Assembly: GCF_964340395.1 (NCBI RefSeq)
Contig: NC_135557.1
Coordinates: 8,643,960 to 8,707,959, forward strand
Reading direction: 5' to 3'
Origin: Glandiceps talaboti
Taxonomy: Eukaryota; Hemichordata; Enteropneusta; Spengelidae
Length of the DNA stretch: 64,000 nucleotides
In this document: one piece after another, positions 54,401 to 64,000 of the stretch
Layout of the letters: the number at the start of each line of letters is the position of its first letter
Numbering within the stretch: the stretch's first letter is position 1
Made by a program: the position numbers and the translations under genes
Notes under the pieces: model-generated
What the model saw: the letters and a program-made list of their open reading frames with translations, nothing else
Database searches by the model: none
Told to the model about the DNA's origin: nothing

Positions 54401-57400
54401 AACTATAACATGTTATCCAATATACCGTTATCAAACTTACTTCATGTAACCATCAACATAAAATATTGAATATTACCAAAACTGTAATTCTTATAACAAT
54501 AATTCATAATTAGAAGAAAATAGTCAATACTTCAGTCTCAGCACTGAGTATATTTGTAGGGGCAATTAGTAAAGCAAAATAATAAAAGTTAAATTAATTC
54601 GTTTTAGTCTCTATACTGTCTGTATTGATGGAATATGAAAATGTCTAAATTTATACATTTCCTACAAACTATGAAAAGGCAATGTTTATAAAAATATTAA
54701 TTCTCATCAATTTTTGAATTTTATTGCAGTAAATACTAATTGCAAATAAAAGCAAATAGCGTTGAGTAGATTGTAATTAAAAGATATTTAGATCAATTAA
54801 AATATTGCACTGTGATATAGTCAAGATTCTCAAATATCAAACCATTGAAGAATGAGTTTACACATCATTACATTAATGTATGGTATAGATACTGTATAAA
54901 CATACCTGTATACACATCATTACATTGATGTATGGTATAGATACTGTATAGACATACCTGTATACACATCATTACATTGATATATGGTATAAAGACTGTA
55001 GACATACCTGTATACACATCATTACATTAATGTATGGTATAGATACTGTATAAACATACCTGTATACACATCATTACATTGATGTAGGGTAGACATACTG
55101 TAGACATACCTGTATACACATCATTACATTAATGTATGGTATAGATACTGTATAGACATACATGTATACACATCATTACATTGATATATGGTATAGATAC
55201 TGTAGACATACCTGTATACACATCATTACATTGATGTATGGTATAAAGACTGTAGACATACCTATATACACATCATTACATTGATGTATGGTATAGATAC
55301 TATAGACATACCTATATACACATCATTACATTGATGTATGGTATAAAGACTGTAGACATACCTATATACACATCATTACATTGATGTATGGTATAAAGAC
55401 TGTAGACATATCTATATATACATCATTACATTGATGTTTGGTATAGATACAATAGACATACCTGTATACACATCATTACATTGATGTTTGGTATAGATAC
55501 AATAGACATACCTGTATACACATCATTACATTGATGTATTGTATATATATACTATAGACATACCTGTACACACATCATTACATTGATGTATGCTATAGAT
55601 AGTATAGACATACCTGCATACACATCATTACATTGATGTATGCTATAGATACTATAGAAATATCTGTATACACATCATTACATTGATGTATGCTATAAAT
55701 CTAGATACTGCAGACCACAGGCACCTGTTTCCAGAAATATGTATCAGAATTTTTTTTTTTATCAGAATACAATAATATTGACGAGTCTAACGAATTGTAT
55801 ATGAAAGAGTAAAACTACTCTTGTTTACTCTTGATTACGCATATTCTCTCACTGCAAGATTCTTGTGGTGAGTGGACTTGAGCAATCACAGAAATAAGCG
55901 TAATTTTACCCCTTCCATATACAATTGGCTAAACATGTTAATATTATCGATATCATCAACATTTTATTGTATTCTGATAGGAAATATACCAATACATATC
56001 TTGAGAAACAAGTGCCTATGCTGCAGACAAACCTGTACACATCATTACATTGATGTATGGTATAGATACTGTAGACATACCTGTATACACATCATTACAT
56101 TGATGTATGGTATAGATACTATAGACATACATGCATACACATCATTACATTGATGTATGGTATAGACACTATAGACATACCTGTATACACATCATTACAT
56201 TGCTGTATGGTATAGATACTATAGACATACCTGTATACACATCATTACATTGATGTATGGTATAGATACTATAGACATACATGTATACACATCATTACAT
56301 TGATATATGGTGTAGATACTATAGACATACCTGTATACACATCATTACATTGATGTATGGTATAGATACTATAGACATACATGTATACCCATCATTACAT
56401 TGATATATGGTGTAGATACTATAGACATACCTGTATACCCATCATTACATTGATGTATGGTATAGATACTGTAGACATACCTATATACACATCATTACAT
56501 TGATATATGGTATAGATACTGTAGACATACCTGTATACCCATCATTACATTGATGTATGGTATAGATACTGTAGACATACCTATATACACATCATTACAT
56601 TGATATATGGTGTAGATACTATAGACATACCTGTATACCCATCATTACATTGATATATGGTGTACATACTGTAGACATACCTGTATATACCCTTCCCTAT
56701 CATTGCAAAATGTTTGACATCATATTTAAGGACTTTCTTTTCAAAAACTTGCATACTGGATATTCAATGAAACAAACTCAGTTTTTGATTTGCCATCATA
56801 TTAAAACTATAGAAGTTGTAACAGGAGTATCATTTGTTGATGACACAACCACAACACCACTGAAAATAGTTAAAATATTAATAAATTAGATATTGCACAT
56901 GTTAATCAGTGGTCAATATTATCCCTCAGCAGTACTCAAACAGGATGAAATCATGAATGCCGTTGAGGGCGCTGTTTTGGTTGCGAACACAAAAATCAAT
57001 TTGATTTGATTTATCATGAGTACAGCTACAATTATATTTATCCACAGGTGATGCAATACTCTTCTTGGTGTAGGATATTACGAGGAAGTTATTGTACATA
57101 ACAAAATATTTTAAAAACATGTTCTCGTTGCACCTAGTGCAGCTTTTAACAATTACGATAACTTCAGGGAGAATTTCTTCTCCATTGTCTATGACCATCA
57201 TGCTATGACTGAACTGAACAAGTATAGAGCATATAATATTTGTAAACAAAAACAATGGGACTATGTCACTGCATGGAAGTACATGGATGGTACTTCTATG
57301 GTCACTGCGACTAACACATACACTGTAAGAATAACTACTTTTTGTGATGAGAGTTCAATCGTAACAAAAGGCCCACATGATGAAATGCTTTCACCAAGTA

Positions 57401-60400
57401 ACCACTAATCTAATTAAAAGCTATAATTTAAAGTAAGAAAGCAGCTTGCCTCATAATAACATATATTCACCTTTAACATGGTGTCCATGCCTTTATGAAT
57501 GCTGTTTCACTTGTCAATATGAGTAGGGAAATTACCAACAACCAGACAGTCTTCAACACAATCAAACTTATTGCTGTTAAAAATTAGTGGTCCATGACAA
57601 CAATAATTTCAGGGTACAAAGTGGATACTCTGGCAAAAATAAAAAGAAAGCATGCAAATCCACGCATATCAAGTGGAAAGAAATTAGAATCTCATAGTTT
57701 CAAACTGTTAATATAAGATTTACATCATTTCCTGAACATGCATTCATACCCATTCACAAGACTTTGAATCTGTTGATGAATCTGTGAAGCTATCAACATA
57801 TTCACATTAAACGTTGAAAGCAACTTTTGAAAGTGAATATGATTGAATAATCCGAATATGAATATGTTGGTAGCTTCACACTCTTGACTAATGTACAGTA
57901 GTATTGCCAACTTAACCTTTGACCCCATTGGTGTTGACACAGGTAAGAAGGCAGTGTCAATTATTTATCAAGATCCAGATGAGAGAAGGTCCTATCTTTG
58001 TTTACATTTCAAGGATACTGTAAATATTTACAATAAAAAAATAAATACACAAATTTCAAGTTAAAGTTAAAACATCATGATCCCATATTGCAATAGTTTG
58101 GGGGTACCAGTGGAATTGAACCACCAACATGTATCTAACATGTTATCCAATATACCCTTATCAAACTTGCTTCATGTAACCATCAACATAAAATATTAAA
58201 TATTAAAATAACTGTGATTCTTACAACAATATCATAATTAGAAGAAAATATTTACTATCATAAACACTAGTCAATGCTTCAGCCTCTTAAACTTCCATGT
58301 TCTAAAACTAGTTAATTTTTTTCTGTAAATTGAGTACACAGTAAATACTTAATTAATCTAGAATACAAATAATCAGGGGTGAACAAATCCACTGGTCCGA
58401 GGTCCGGGACCAGTGATTTTTTTGGGCGGACCACACAAATTTGACCTTGTCTGGTCCGTCGGACCAGTACCTTAAACTGTAAATAATCATGCTAAAAAGT
58501 AGGAACAGCAACAACTGAATGTGAACAAACAAGAAATACGATCACGATGGAGCCAAAACTACAAGCCTTGCATGACCTTTCGATGGGTCATGAAGTATTA
58601 TCAGGTGACTTCCGACTTCAAACCAGCAATATGCTATAGAGAGGGGGCGTGAATTTGACAGTTGAATGACTGGTGGGTGCGTCAATACGTCATAGTAGCG
58701 GCCGTACATCGTAGTTTATTTCACTGAATCAACAACAATGTGAAATGATAGACAGGAGATAACACTCAACGCACATGTGGCTCATATCATTACTAGTAGG
58801 GACATACCGGTTTAGGGACACGAGAATTAGGAAGACAAGAGTAATAATTTCATTGTATAATAATTCAAATGTATCAAACGAAACATTTTATTTGATATCA
58901 TTCTGTCAGCATTGACTGTATTATTGTTTTTATTCATAAAGGAGCTTCAAATGATTTGTAGTAGAACCCCTTTTATGAAATGAAGTCATCCAAATGACGC
59001 ACAAACTTCATGTTATCCCACAAAAGTCCGGGACAAAAGTTACCAAGTTTGTCCACTGGGCAAGTGAATAACAAAGGTTTCATCATTTTTGCCAACCTCA
59101 GTTACTTCCATGATAGCAATCACTGACTGTCATCTTGGTTTTTCCAATGACTTACAAGGGTTGACGATACCATACCAGTCCTCCTGCATTGCTTTCTGCA
59201 ATATGCTGGTCTCGAACCTCAGATGCAGAGCTCAGATGTGTGCACACATGTTGCTCATTCCATTTCGGGTGTGTGGGTTGCTTGTTAGACACATAACACA
59301 AATGCACTCCAAATCTGAGCATTTATGCTGCTTATTATCGTTTACTTTGTAATAGATAAAACATTACACGATCAAAAATATACACCACCTGTTTCATTTT
59401 CTCCTTGCATGTAATTTAGGTCTAAGTAAAAATAATGTGCTAAGACCAACCCTAGACAGAAATGGTATGCGCCAAGGCATTTCCCACGATATCTTATCTG
59501 TTACTATCTGTAAACATAGGACGTCAGTGTCCACACTACGTATAGTACCTCTCAAATAAACGACCATTTCCCAAATAGATTTGCTGTGTAATGTGTGGCT
59601 ATCCATCTCGTAAATAATTTAGACCCATCTGAAACGCGAAGGGCTGTAAAGTTTTAAATGGACAACACGGACAATGGTCAATCTTTTGAGCTATGGAAAA
59701 CAACTGACCAGCATGACACCAAATGATTCTAGGGTTACACTTACAGATAGTCAACGAAGTATCTATTTTAGCACTGTGATATGATATTTGCCAAAGCCTC
59801 GATAACTGGCGAATTTGATTTTATCTCCACACCGTCACACGGACTCCCTCTAGTCAGGCAATCGCTGTGTTCCTAGGTCTTTTTCCAAAGCCTCGACAAC
59901 TGGTAAATTTGATTTTATCTTGACACAGTCACACCATGGACACAAGGACTCCTAGTCAGGCAATGTATGTGTTCGTAGTTTTTTTTCGTGAGATTTTATA
60001 GGATCAACTTTGAAGGGGTTAGTTTCTTTGTACAATTGTGATGATTTGCTTGCAATATCTGGGTTTTCCAGACAAGTTTGACAAAACGTAGTACAACTTT
60101 TGTCGTCATACTGCAATCATGACCAAGTAAAACTGTTTTTCAATGTTCTTGTCGCATATTTCTGTCAAATTTCTAATCCTTCGTGAAATCCAAGTGAAGT
60201 CGCCGTTCAGTATTTTTCGTTTCGTCGATGCGTCAAAAATAACCGTTACAAATATAATAGAATTGTCAATTGACTGAAACCAAGCATGTCAACTTTATAT
60301 TTATCATTATAAATTGGGTATTGTTCAACTATAAGTGGTGTACGTCTAAATATATAGATTCATAGGCAAGATTTAATGTTTCACGTTAGCGGGACCAAGG

Positions 60401-63033
60401 ACCACGGACCACTAATTCTTTCAGCAGGACCACTGGATTTTTTAAGGCACTGGTCCGGGGACCACCAGTTCACAAAATGATTTGTTCACCCCTGATAATG
60501 AAAGAATTAAAATATATCTCTTACATACAGCATTGTTTTATGATATGACAAAGTTTGGGGTTAACATCAAAGGCTGTAGAAATAAATTGACAGGATATAA
60601 AACAACTTTGTTAGGGTACAGCACTGAACTACATTTCAAAATTTCTTATTTTTTTTACAACTACTTATTCAAACGTGTGAAATATAAATGAATACCAAGA
60701 ACATTGGTTTGTTGAGAAAGTGAAAATAGTATGTATGTAGTTCTTTGCACTATTTGAGTTGAGGTCAAACACTACAAATAAAAACATTTGATATATAAAT
60801 ATGGTATTATTCCAGCCTTTAATGTAAGAGATCTCTCAAGGGTACTTGGGCATACTGTATCAAAATTCTGAAAACTGAATACAACTCAATAAATGAAGTT
60901 TTTAATAATAACAAAATTATATATAGATTTTATGATTTACATATATTTTATGTCAGTATTGAGTATATTTATAAGGGGCAATTAGTAAACTAAAATAATA
61001 AAAGTTAAATTAATTCTTTTTAGTCTCTATACTGTCTGTTTTTATTTGGGAAAAATATGTGAAATAGAGTTGAAATACTTACAACCGAGACATTGATAGC
61101 CCCAAGTTCAGTCACTGTATGTTCGTTGGTTGATACGTTTTGCCAATAATGTACATGGTGTCAGTAAAAGCTAAGTTTACGTATACTAATATGTTGTCAT
61201 TTTTAAAAATTTGAATTTAAAATGTAAAAATTGTGCAAGCAGAGACATTCCACCTTCCATCAAAAGGTTGTGAAGCAGAATCTTTCCCTGAAGTCTCAAC
61301 GGTATTATTTCAGGTTTGAATTAGTCCGTCGGGTGTCTTCGGATCTGAGGCTATCCGACGCTGAATCTGACACTCAATATGACGCTAGCTGAATCTGAAT
61401 CTGAATCTGACGCCAACTTTATACTCGTATATGAAAATTAAGTTTGTCTAAAAAATAAATGATGCATTTACATTCATTTCTTATTTAAAATATGAAATTG
61501 CTAGCATTAGAGTAAATAGTCAACATACTAACAAACATTCTAGTTTGTCATCAATATGAAAATTAAATTTGTCTAAAAAATAAATGATGCATTTACATTC
61601 ATTTCTTTTTAAAATATGAAATTGCTAGCATTAGAGTAAATATTCAACAAACCAACAAACATTCTAGTTTGTCGTCAATATTGAAAATTTAGTTTGTCTA
61701 AAAAAATGATGCATTGTTTACGTTCATTTATTATTTGAAATATCAAATGTATGGCTAGCATTAGAGTAAATAGTCAACAAACCAACAAACATTCTAGTTT
61801 GTCGTCAATATTGAAAATTTAGTTTGTCTAAAAAATAAACAATGTGTTGTTTACATTCATTTCTTATTTAAAAAAATCAAATATATGGCTAGAATAATTA
61901 GAGAAAATATTCAACAAACCAACAAACATTCCAGTTTGTCGTTAATGTGAAAATTTAGTTTGTCTAAAAAAAATAAACAAAGTGTTGTTTACATTGTTGT
62001 CAAATAAACATTTACGAAAATAACACTTGTTATATTGTAATATGATAATTATTTCAAATGTTGACACTAGTTGCCATGGTAACACATTCCCTACGATATG
62101 CACATATCATTTAGTTATAATTTAGAATATCATAATTTTCCATGGTAACAGTTCTTTGAATTGAAAGAAACCTTTATTAAAAAAATTGAATGATTGAGTA
62201 GTCTGCTCATTGACCTTTGACCTTTGTTTTTGTTTACAGGTATTCCTGTGAAGGTGACTATCACAACAATGGGTAAATGCGGTTCCCAACCAGCAAACTA
62301 TAATTACCCCTATGGAATTATTGTCAATGCTGATAATGACCTTGTAATTTGTGACAGTTACAACCATAGATTACAAATAGTCAGCTGGGATAATCAGTGT
62401 AAATATATCATTACATTGGATTTTAAACCATGGGATGTTGCAGTGTCCAGTGACTCAAATCTGTACTATATCACAGGTTGGGATAGCAATAGTGAAGTCA
62501 GGGTTTATAACAAGAAGAGTCAACTGATAAATAGTTTTGGTAAACAACAACACATCGATGCCATGGGTATATTCCTGACTAGTGAAGGATTTGTGTACAT
62601 AACAGACTACAATGGACACTGTGTTAGGAAATATGGAGTGAATGGTAATCATATCAAGTCATCAACATCATTGGCACAAAACAGTTGGCTGAGGTCTCTG
62701 GTTGTTAATACAAAGAATGAAGTATTTGTCACAGACCTCAACAATAAATGTGTGCATGTATTAAATAAACAACTCACAATCATATACACATTTGGTAAGC
62801 AACAACTACAGCGTCCAGTAGGGATCTGTTTACACCCACACTGTGATGTTATATATGTCAGTGATTGGAGTCGTAATAGGGTAGCTGAGTTCAAATGTAA
62901 TGGTGAATTCATACGTTATATTGCAATGAACAAACTGAGTGTACCCTACGGCATTGCAGTTAGTCAGGATAAGCCATACACAATAGCTGTAACACAGCCA
63001 TGGACAAACTGTATAAAGCTATTGCACATGTAA
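37885..63033 (+). CDS. multidomain protein: SAM-like, GT-B glycosyltransferase-like, disordered linker, NHL propeller
   Basis: Twelve exons join in one frame (5,139 nt, 1,712 residues): 37885-39493, 39934-40371, 40874-40959, 41874-41940, 42111-42353, 43271-43975, 44227-44424, 45035-45241, 45824-46072, 51019-51231, 51348-51677, 62240-63033. Every junction has GT/AG. All are phase 1 except the exon 3/4 join (phase 0). The start codon has A at -3 and G at +4. Order: SAM-like (~24-86), GT-B domain (~121-530), acidic linker, helical domain (734-815), linker with NLS and SUMO motifs, duplicated Q/S/T-rich exons, GGFQGQQ repeats, NHL propeller (~1449-1712). No signal peptide or membrane segment is visible, so it is probably cytosolic or nuclear. 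I know no named gene with this order. Weakest point: the 10.6-kb intron before the NHL exon, since two genes could be fused by this model. The matching phase and smooth junction favour one gene. Confidence 0.7.
39934..40959 (+). CDS. exons 2-3: acidic linker
   Basis: Exon 2 (39934-40371) and exon 3 (40874-40959) encode residues ~537-711. The sequence is hydrophilic and acidic ([38 protein letters not shown]) with one more hydrophobic part ([20 protein letters not shown]). I recognise no domain. Splice sites: TAAAAACAG/GTAAGT for exon 2 and TTTATCTAG/GTATGT for exon 3. The intron between them is 502 bp with no visible gene. Confidence 0.65.
41440..41606. repeat. AT dinucleotide microsatellites in intron 3
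   Basis: Two (AT)n runs, 41442-41523 and 41537-41606, separated by AACTCGCAAAACT. Confidence 0.97.
41874..42353 (+). CDS. exons 4-5: helical domain, possibly death-fold
   Basis: Exon 4 (41874-41940) is short and acidic ([20 protein letters not shown]). Exon 5 (42111-42353) encodes residues ~734-815: [20 protein letters not shown] ... [20 protein letters not shown] ... LLGISKYL. Amphipathic segments at regular spacing suggest a five- or six-helix bundle of CARD/death-fold size (~80 residues), but key signatures are not clear, so the fold is inference. Exon 5 has two possible donors six bases apart (GTACAG after 42353, GTTTGT after 42359), and both keep the frame. Confidence 0.6.
42411..42877 (-). 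mobile_element. tRNA-derived SINE
   Basis: On the minus strand the element begins GGCTCCCTGTAGCGTAGTGG. It has a polymerase III A box TAGCGTAGTGG (42857-42867) and a perfect B box GGTTCGAATCC (42813-42823) 33 nt apart, as in tRNA genes. The tRNA-like head is followed by a ~300-bp body with two copies of CGAAAATTCGGGGA-type sequence and a (TATG)n/(TG)n tail at 42411-42495. The head does not fold as an intact tRNA by eye. It sits in intron 5 of the SAM-GT-NHL gene, antisense to it. Confidence 0.75.
43271..44424 (+). CDS. exons 6-7: internally duplicated, NLS- and SUMO-motif-rich linker
   Basis: Exon 6 (43271-43975) encodes residues ~815-1050 and exon 7 (44227-44424) ~1050-1116. Exon 6 has a 51-residue direct repeat (units from 43441 and 43594: YQVDE.SQ...SQH.D..DKLL, MKYEG.LH, PEVQGV.SLE). 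It is followed by a basic NLS-like PRKRVKHE. Five psi-K-x-E SUMO-acceptor-type motifs follow: VKEE (43822), VKTE (43936), LKIE (43954), VKPE (44272) and IKQE (44330). The region looks disordered. The motifs suggest nuclear function or SUMO-dependent assembly, but such short motifs also occur by chance. Confidence 0.65.
44018..44135. repeat. CTAC/CCAC/CCAT tetranucleotide-rich tract in intron 6
   Basis: Imperfect CTAC, CCAC, CCAT and CTTA repeats without interruption by coding sequence. Confidence 0.85.
44500..46072 (+). repeat. tandem segmental duplication carrying exons 8 and 9
   Basis: 44500-45241 and 45254-46072 are direct copies, including ~530 bp of intron (ACATATTATTCACC, GAAAACATGAGTTGTCT, AACAATGAAAGGGTCACAGG, GAGATTGAAGGCATACATTG) and the exon at the 3' end. 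The intronic part is almost as similar as the exons, so the duplication is fairly recent. Confidence 0.9.
45035..46072 (+). CDS. exons 8-9: tandemly duplicated Q/S/T-rich exons
   Basis: Exon 8 (45035-45241) and exon 9 (45824-46072) are paralogous, both phase 1-1. Shared segments are [36 protein letters not shown] and [14 protein letters not shown]. Exon 9 has an extra ~14 residues ([14 protein letters not shown]). Composition is rich in Gln, Ser, Thr and Gly with few charges, typical of low-complexity assembly-prone regions. No catalytic motif. Both use TTTTACAG acceptors and CAAG/GTAAG donors. Confidence 0.65.
46083..46530 (+). repeat. 49-bp minisatellite derived from the exon 9 3' end and splice donor
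   Basis: About eight copies of a 49-bp unit starting just after exon 9. Each copy contains ACAAAGTCCATGGAGTA..CAGATC.AGGTAA, a diverged version of the last ~30 bases of exon 9 (ACAAAGTCCATGGAGTAAAG then CAGATCAAG) with its donor. Many copies keep AGGTAAG or AGGTAAA, so the intron starts with a row of decoy 5' splice sites. Confidence 0.9.
46540..50078. repeat. 51-bp minisatellite, ~68 copies, with 11-unit higher-order repeat
   Basis: 3.5 kb of a 51-bp unit (GATGAGTTCTCCAATTACTG, then TACAGTAACAACCATCATTA, then CAGTCATCTGT) inside intron 9. Copies carry recurrent variants (TCCTCCAATTACT, CAATCACTGT, AACACCCATC). A block with a TAA insertion (GTATAAACAACC at 48969 and 49533) recurs at 564 bp, that is eleven units plus 3 bp, showing a higher-order repeat. 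As 51 is a multiple of three, long frames exist on both strands. The longest is antisense, 48143-49885, with a 17-residue [17 protein letters not shown] repeat. Confidence 0.95.
50120..50510. repeat. ~44-bp minisatellite in intron 9
   Basis: About nine imperfect copies of a unit containing ATGACATAACATGGTTAACT and CATAATGACATTAGTA. The remaining ~500 bp up to exon 10 show nothing notable. Confidence 0.85.
51019..51677 (+). CDS. exons 10-11: GGFQGQQ repeats and proline-rich segment
   Basis: Exon 10 (51019-51231) encodes about seven degenerate decapeptides ([27 protein letters not shown]). Exon 11 (51348-51677) carries three more ([18 protein letters not shown]) and then a proline-rich stretch ([36 protein letters not shown]). 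Both are phase 1-1. The 30-bp coding repeat and the acceptor (TTAG or TCAG followed by GTGG) suggest exon 11 arose by duplication of the repeat exon. Gly/Gln/Phe-rich repeats resemble prion-like low-complexity regions, so self-association is plausible but inferred. Antisense CCPWKPPDG frames are shadows of these repeats. Confidence 0.65.
51668..52115 (+). repeat. 82-bp minisatellite derived from the exon 11 3' end and splice donor
   Basis: Five to six copies of an 82-bp unit at exact spacing (CCAGGTAAG at 51674, 51756 and onward). Each unit carries the last bases of exon 11 (ACAAAACCAG), the full donor GTAAGATATTGTGA, and the first ~65 bases of the intron. Almost every copy preserves AG/GTAAGAT. 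Confidence 0.92.
52124..53980. mobile_element. DNA-transposon-like element with ~35-bp terminal inverted repeats
   Basis: The left end reads AGGGACCAGTCAGTTTCTCC. The right end, reverse complemented, reads AGGGACCGGTCAGTTTCTTC, followed in both by AGCCTGG. Subterminal poly-C tracts lie at both ends (52188-52206 and 53826-53950). The interior holds two to three diverged direct segments (GACAGTAA, GGGGGTCC..GGGG, TTTTTACTCT). No transposase was recognised. The target-site duplication could not be resolved. Located in intron 11. Confidence 0.6.
54215..58320 (+). repeat. intronic direct duplication (54215-54720 and 57905-58320)
   Basis: Shared blocks include TTTGACCCCATTGGTGT, TGTTTACATTTCAAGGATAC, GGGTACCAGTGGAATTGAAC, CCAACATGTA.CTAAC and AACATGTTATCCAATATACC. 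The continuation of the first copy (GGGGCAATTAGTAAA, AGTCTCTATACTGTCTGT near 54560) reappears at 60976-61040, beyond the hAT-like element. So the second copy was split by that insertion. Confidence 0.75.
54855..56690 (+). repeat. two arrays of a ~50-bp minisatellite
   Basis: Arrays at 54855-55700 and 56035-56690 share a unit containing ATACACATCATTACATTGAT, GTATGGTATAGATACTGTAG and ACATACCTGT. A ~330-bp unique spacer lies between. The second array shows an alternating two-unit pattern (TGATGTATGGTATAG / TGATATATGGTGTAG), a simple higher-order organisation. Confidence 0.92.
58374..60494. mobile_element. hAT-like DNA transposon, non-autonomous
   Basis: The ends are CAGGGGTGAACAAATC on the left and its exact complement on the right. 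CAGGGGTG..CAAA is a typical hAT-superfamily terminus. Subterminal GGTCC/GGACC-rich sequence (ACTGGTCCGAGGTCCGGGAC; GCACTGGTCCGGGGACC) occurs at both ends. It is flanked by ATAAT on both sides (58369-58373, 60495-60499), a 5-bp duplication rather than the usual 8. The minus strand at about 59130-59350 reads [20 protein letters not shown] with stops, possibly a remnant zinc-finger frame. No intact transposase. Located in intron 11. Confidence 0.75.
61432..61995 (+). repeat. ~125-bp tandem repeat, four to five copies
   Basis: The unit contains AAATTTAGTTTGTCTAAAAA, TTTACATTCATTTCTT, GCTAGCATTAGAGTAAATA and ACAAACATTCTAGTTTGTC. A short CTGAAT hexamer repeat precedes it at about 61390-61415. The array ends ~250 bp before the NHL exon. 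Confidence 0.9.
62240..63033 (+). CDS. exon 12: NHL-repeat beta-propeller and stop
   Basis: Entered in phase 1 after TGTTTACAG, continuing [14 protein letters not shown]. Residues ~1465-1712 contain six blade-like repeats: [100 protein letters not shown] and VPYGIAVSQ. This is the NHL signature (P.GI.V...G.+YV.D..N.R+..F) of TRIM-NHL proteins such as TRIM2/3 and LIN-41, where the propeller binds RNA or protein. No RING or B-box lies upstream here. The stop is TAA at 63031-63033. Confidence 0.85.
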
Positions 63034-64000
63034 GAAACTTAACACTACACTCCATCTACATCTACAGGAGTGTTTTATTTATAATGTATAATATCTCTGA
63101 ATATTTTTATACAATGCAATGCCATGGTACCACATATCAACACAATTTTTGGTTGTTTTTTGTGCAAATTTACAGAATATTATTAAAATTTCCATCCAAA
63201 CATTAAGTATTTTTGCATAAACTAACAATCCGGACCAAAAATACATAGTTTTTAGACAAAATTAAGATATTATTTCATTTTTAAATTTACAGCAGACTAT
63301 AAATCTGCCATGTTGTCATTTGTACTTCATTGCATTGCATTATATAAAACTTGTCAGAGAAATCTGTGATTTTCACAGAATTATACATTTGTGTGTGCAA
63401 AGAAAACTATACCTGGAGATAAAACTGTTAATATCGGATCAGATCTGTTAGATATTGTCTTCAGATGTACTTGGAAAGACTTCCGATTTCTCCGATTTCA
63501 CACCAGGTCAACAGCGTATAAGAGACATGGTAAACGGCCATTGTAAGAATGAATTGGAGTTTTACATAGTGGCCAAGAGAGGGCGCCGTGACTGTTTCCC
63601 TCATGATCACGAGAAACGAAATGAGAGACGTAGAAACGAAACGCGCGTGGTTTGTTTGTACAGTCCACATACTAGCGTTTGTAAAATAGTGTAAATAAAT
63701 GACTTGAATACAAAATTATGTATTTTTAATGATAATTAGTAGATGATATAAATTATAGCTATCATAAAATATAGTAGGATATATGAAAATAACTACTCAG
63801 TATGTACTTTGAATTCATAATTCATATGAACTTTTGTGACCTGTTATCAACTTTTCAAACTGACTGACAACTGAAAGTCAAACAGGTCTTAGGCGTTATA
63901 TTATCAATCATAAACATTGTAAGACCCCTTTTGTTTCCTGAAATGCATACAGTATATATTTGAATACGAGGAGTGTACATTCTCTCTAAGCCTTACTTGT
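63034..64000. other. 3' UTR and downstream flank
   Basis: Non-coding. Possible polyadenylation signals on the plus strand are ATTAAA at 63182-63187 (about 150 bases after the stop) and AATAAA at 63694-63699. No other gene is recognised to the end of the window. A 79-residue open frame at 63455-63694 is rich in charged residues but has no other support. Confidence 0.4.

Noticed and set aside
54855-56690. CRISPR-like or phage-like repeat array
   Set aside because: Units are adjacent without unique spacers, and the DNA is clearly eukaryotic. It is a minisatellite.

Overview
This is intron-rich, AT-rich eukaryotic nuclear DNA, most likely from a marine invertebrate animal. The evidence is split genes with GT/AG introns, animal gene families (HYOU1, OAF, a P2X7-like domain, NHL repeats), LINE, SINE, hAT-like and other DNA-transposon remnants, and very many micro- and minisatellites. 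The phylum cannot be read from the sequence. All exon joins were made by eye.

Layout. 1-1127: a 37-bp minisatellite. 1775-3231: the first three exons of a HYOU1 (GRP170-type ER chaperone) gene, with an in-frame TGA in exon 3 and no later exons found. 6637-6914: the last exon of an OAF (out at first) gene. 9.7-20.2 kb: a repeat-rich block with a microsatellite-bearing repeat, two LINE reverse-transcriptase fragments in opposite orientation, fold-back repeats, and a 52-bp array split by nested transposon-like insertions. 22862-26459: a decayed gene for the P2X7-type cytosolic zinc domain. 30462-31578: a near-perfect 1.1-kb palindrome. 32.8-37.4 kb: more repeats, ending in an 11-bp minisatellite.

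The main gene runs from 37885 to 63033 on the plus strand. I could join twelve exons without a frame break (5,139 nt, 1,712 residues). In order the predicted protein has a SAM-like helical domain, a GT-B (GT4-like) glycosyltransferase domain, an acidic linker, a helical domain that could be a death-fold, a linker with an NLS-like motif and five SUMO-type motifs, two tandemly duplicated Q/S/T-rich exons, GGFQGQQ repeats, a proline-rich stretch, and a C-terminal NHL beta-propeller of about six blades. I know of no named gene with this order. It is the best candidate here for something undescribed. A receptor, scaffold or innate-immune role is only inference.

The introns of this gene are unusual. 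Two exon 3' ends, with their splice donors, have been amplified into minisatellites (49-bp and 82-bp units). One intron holds a 3.5-kb array of 51-bp units with an 11-unit higher-order repeat. A 10.6-kb intron holds two transposon-like insertions and paired tandem arrays.
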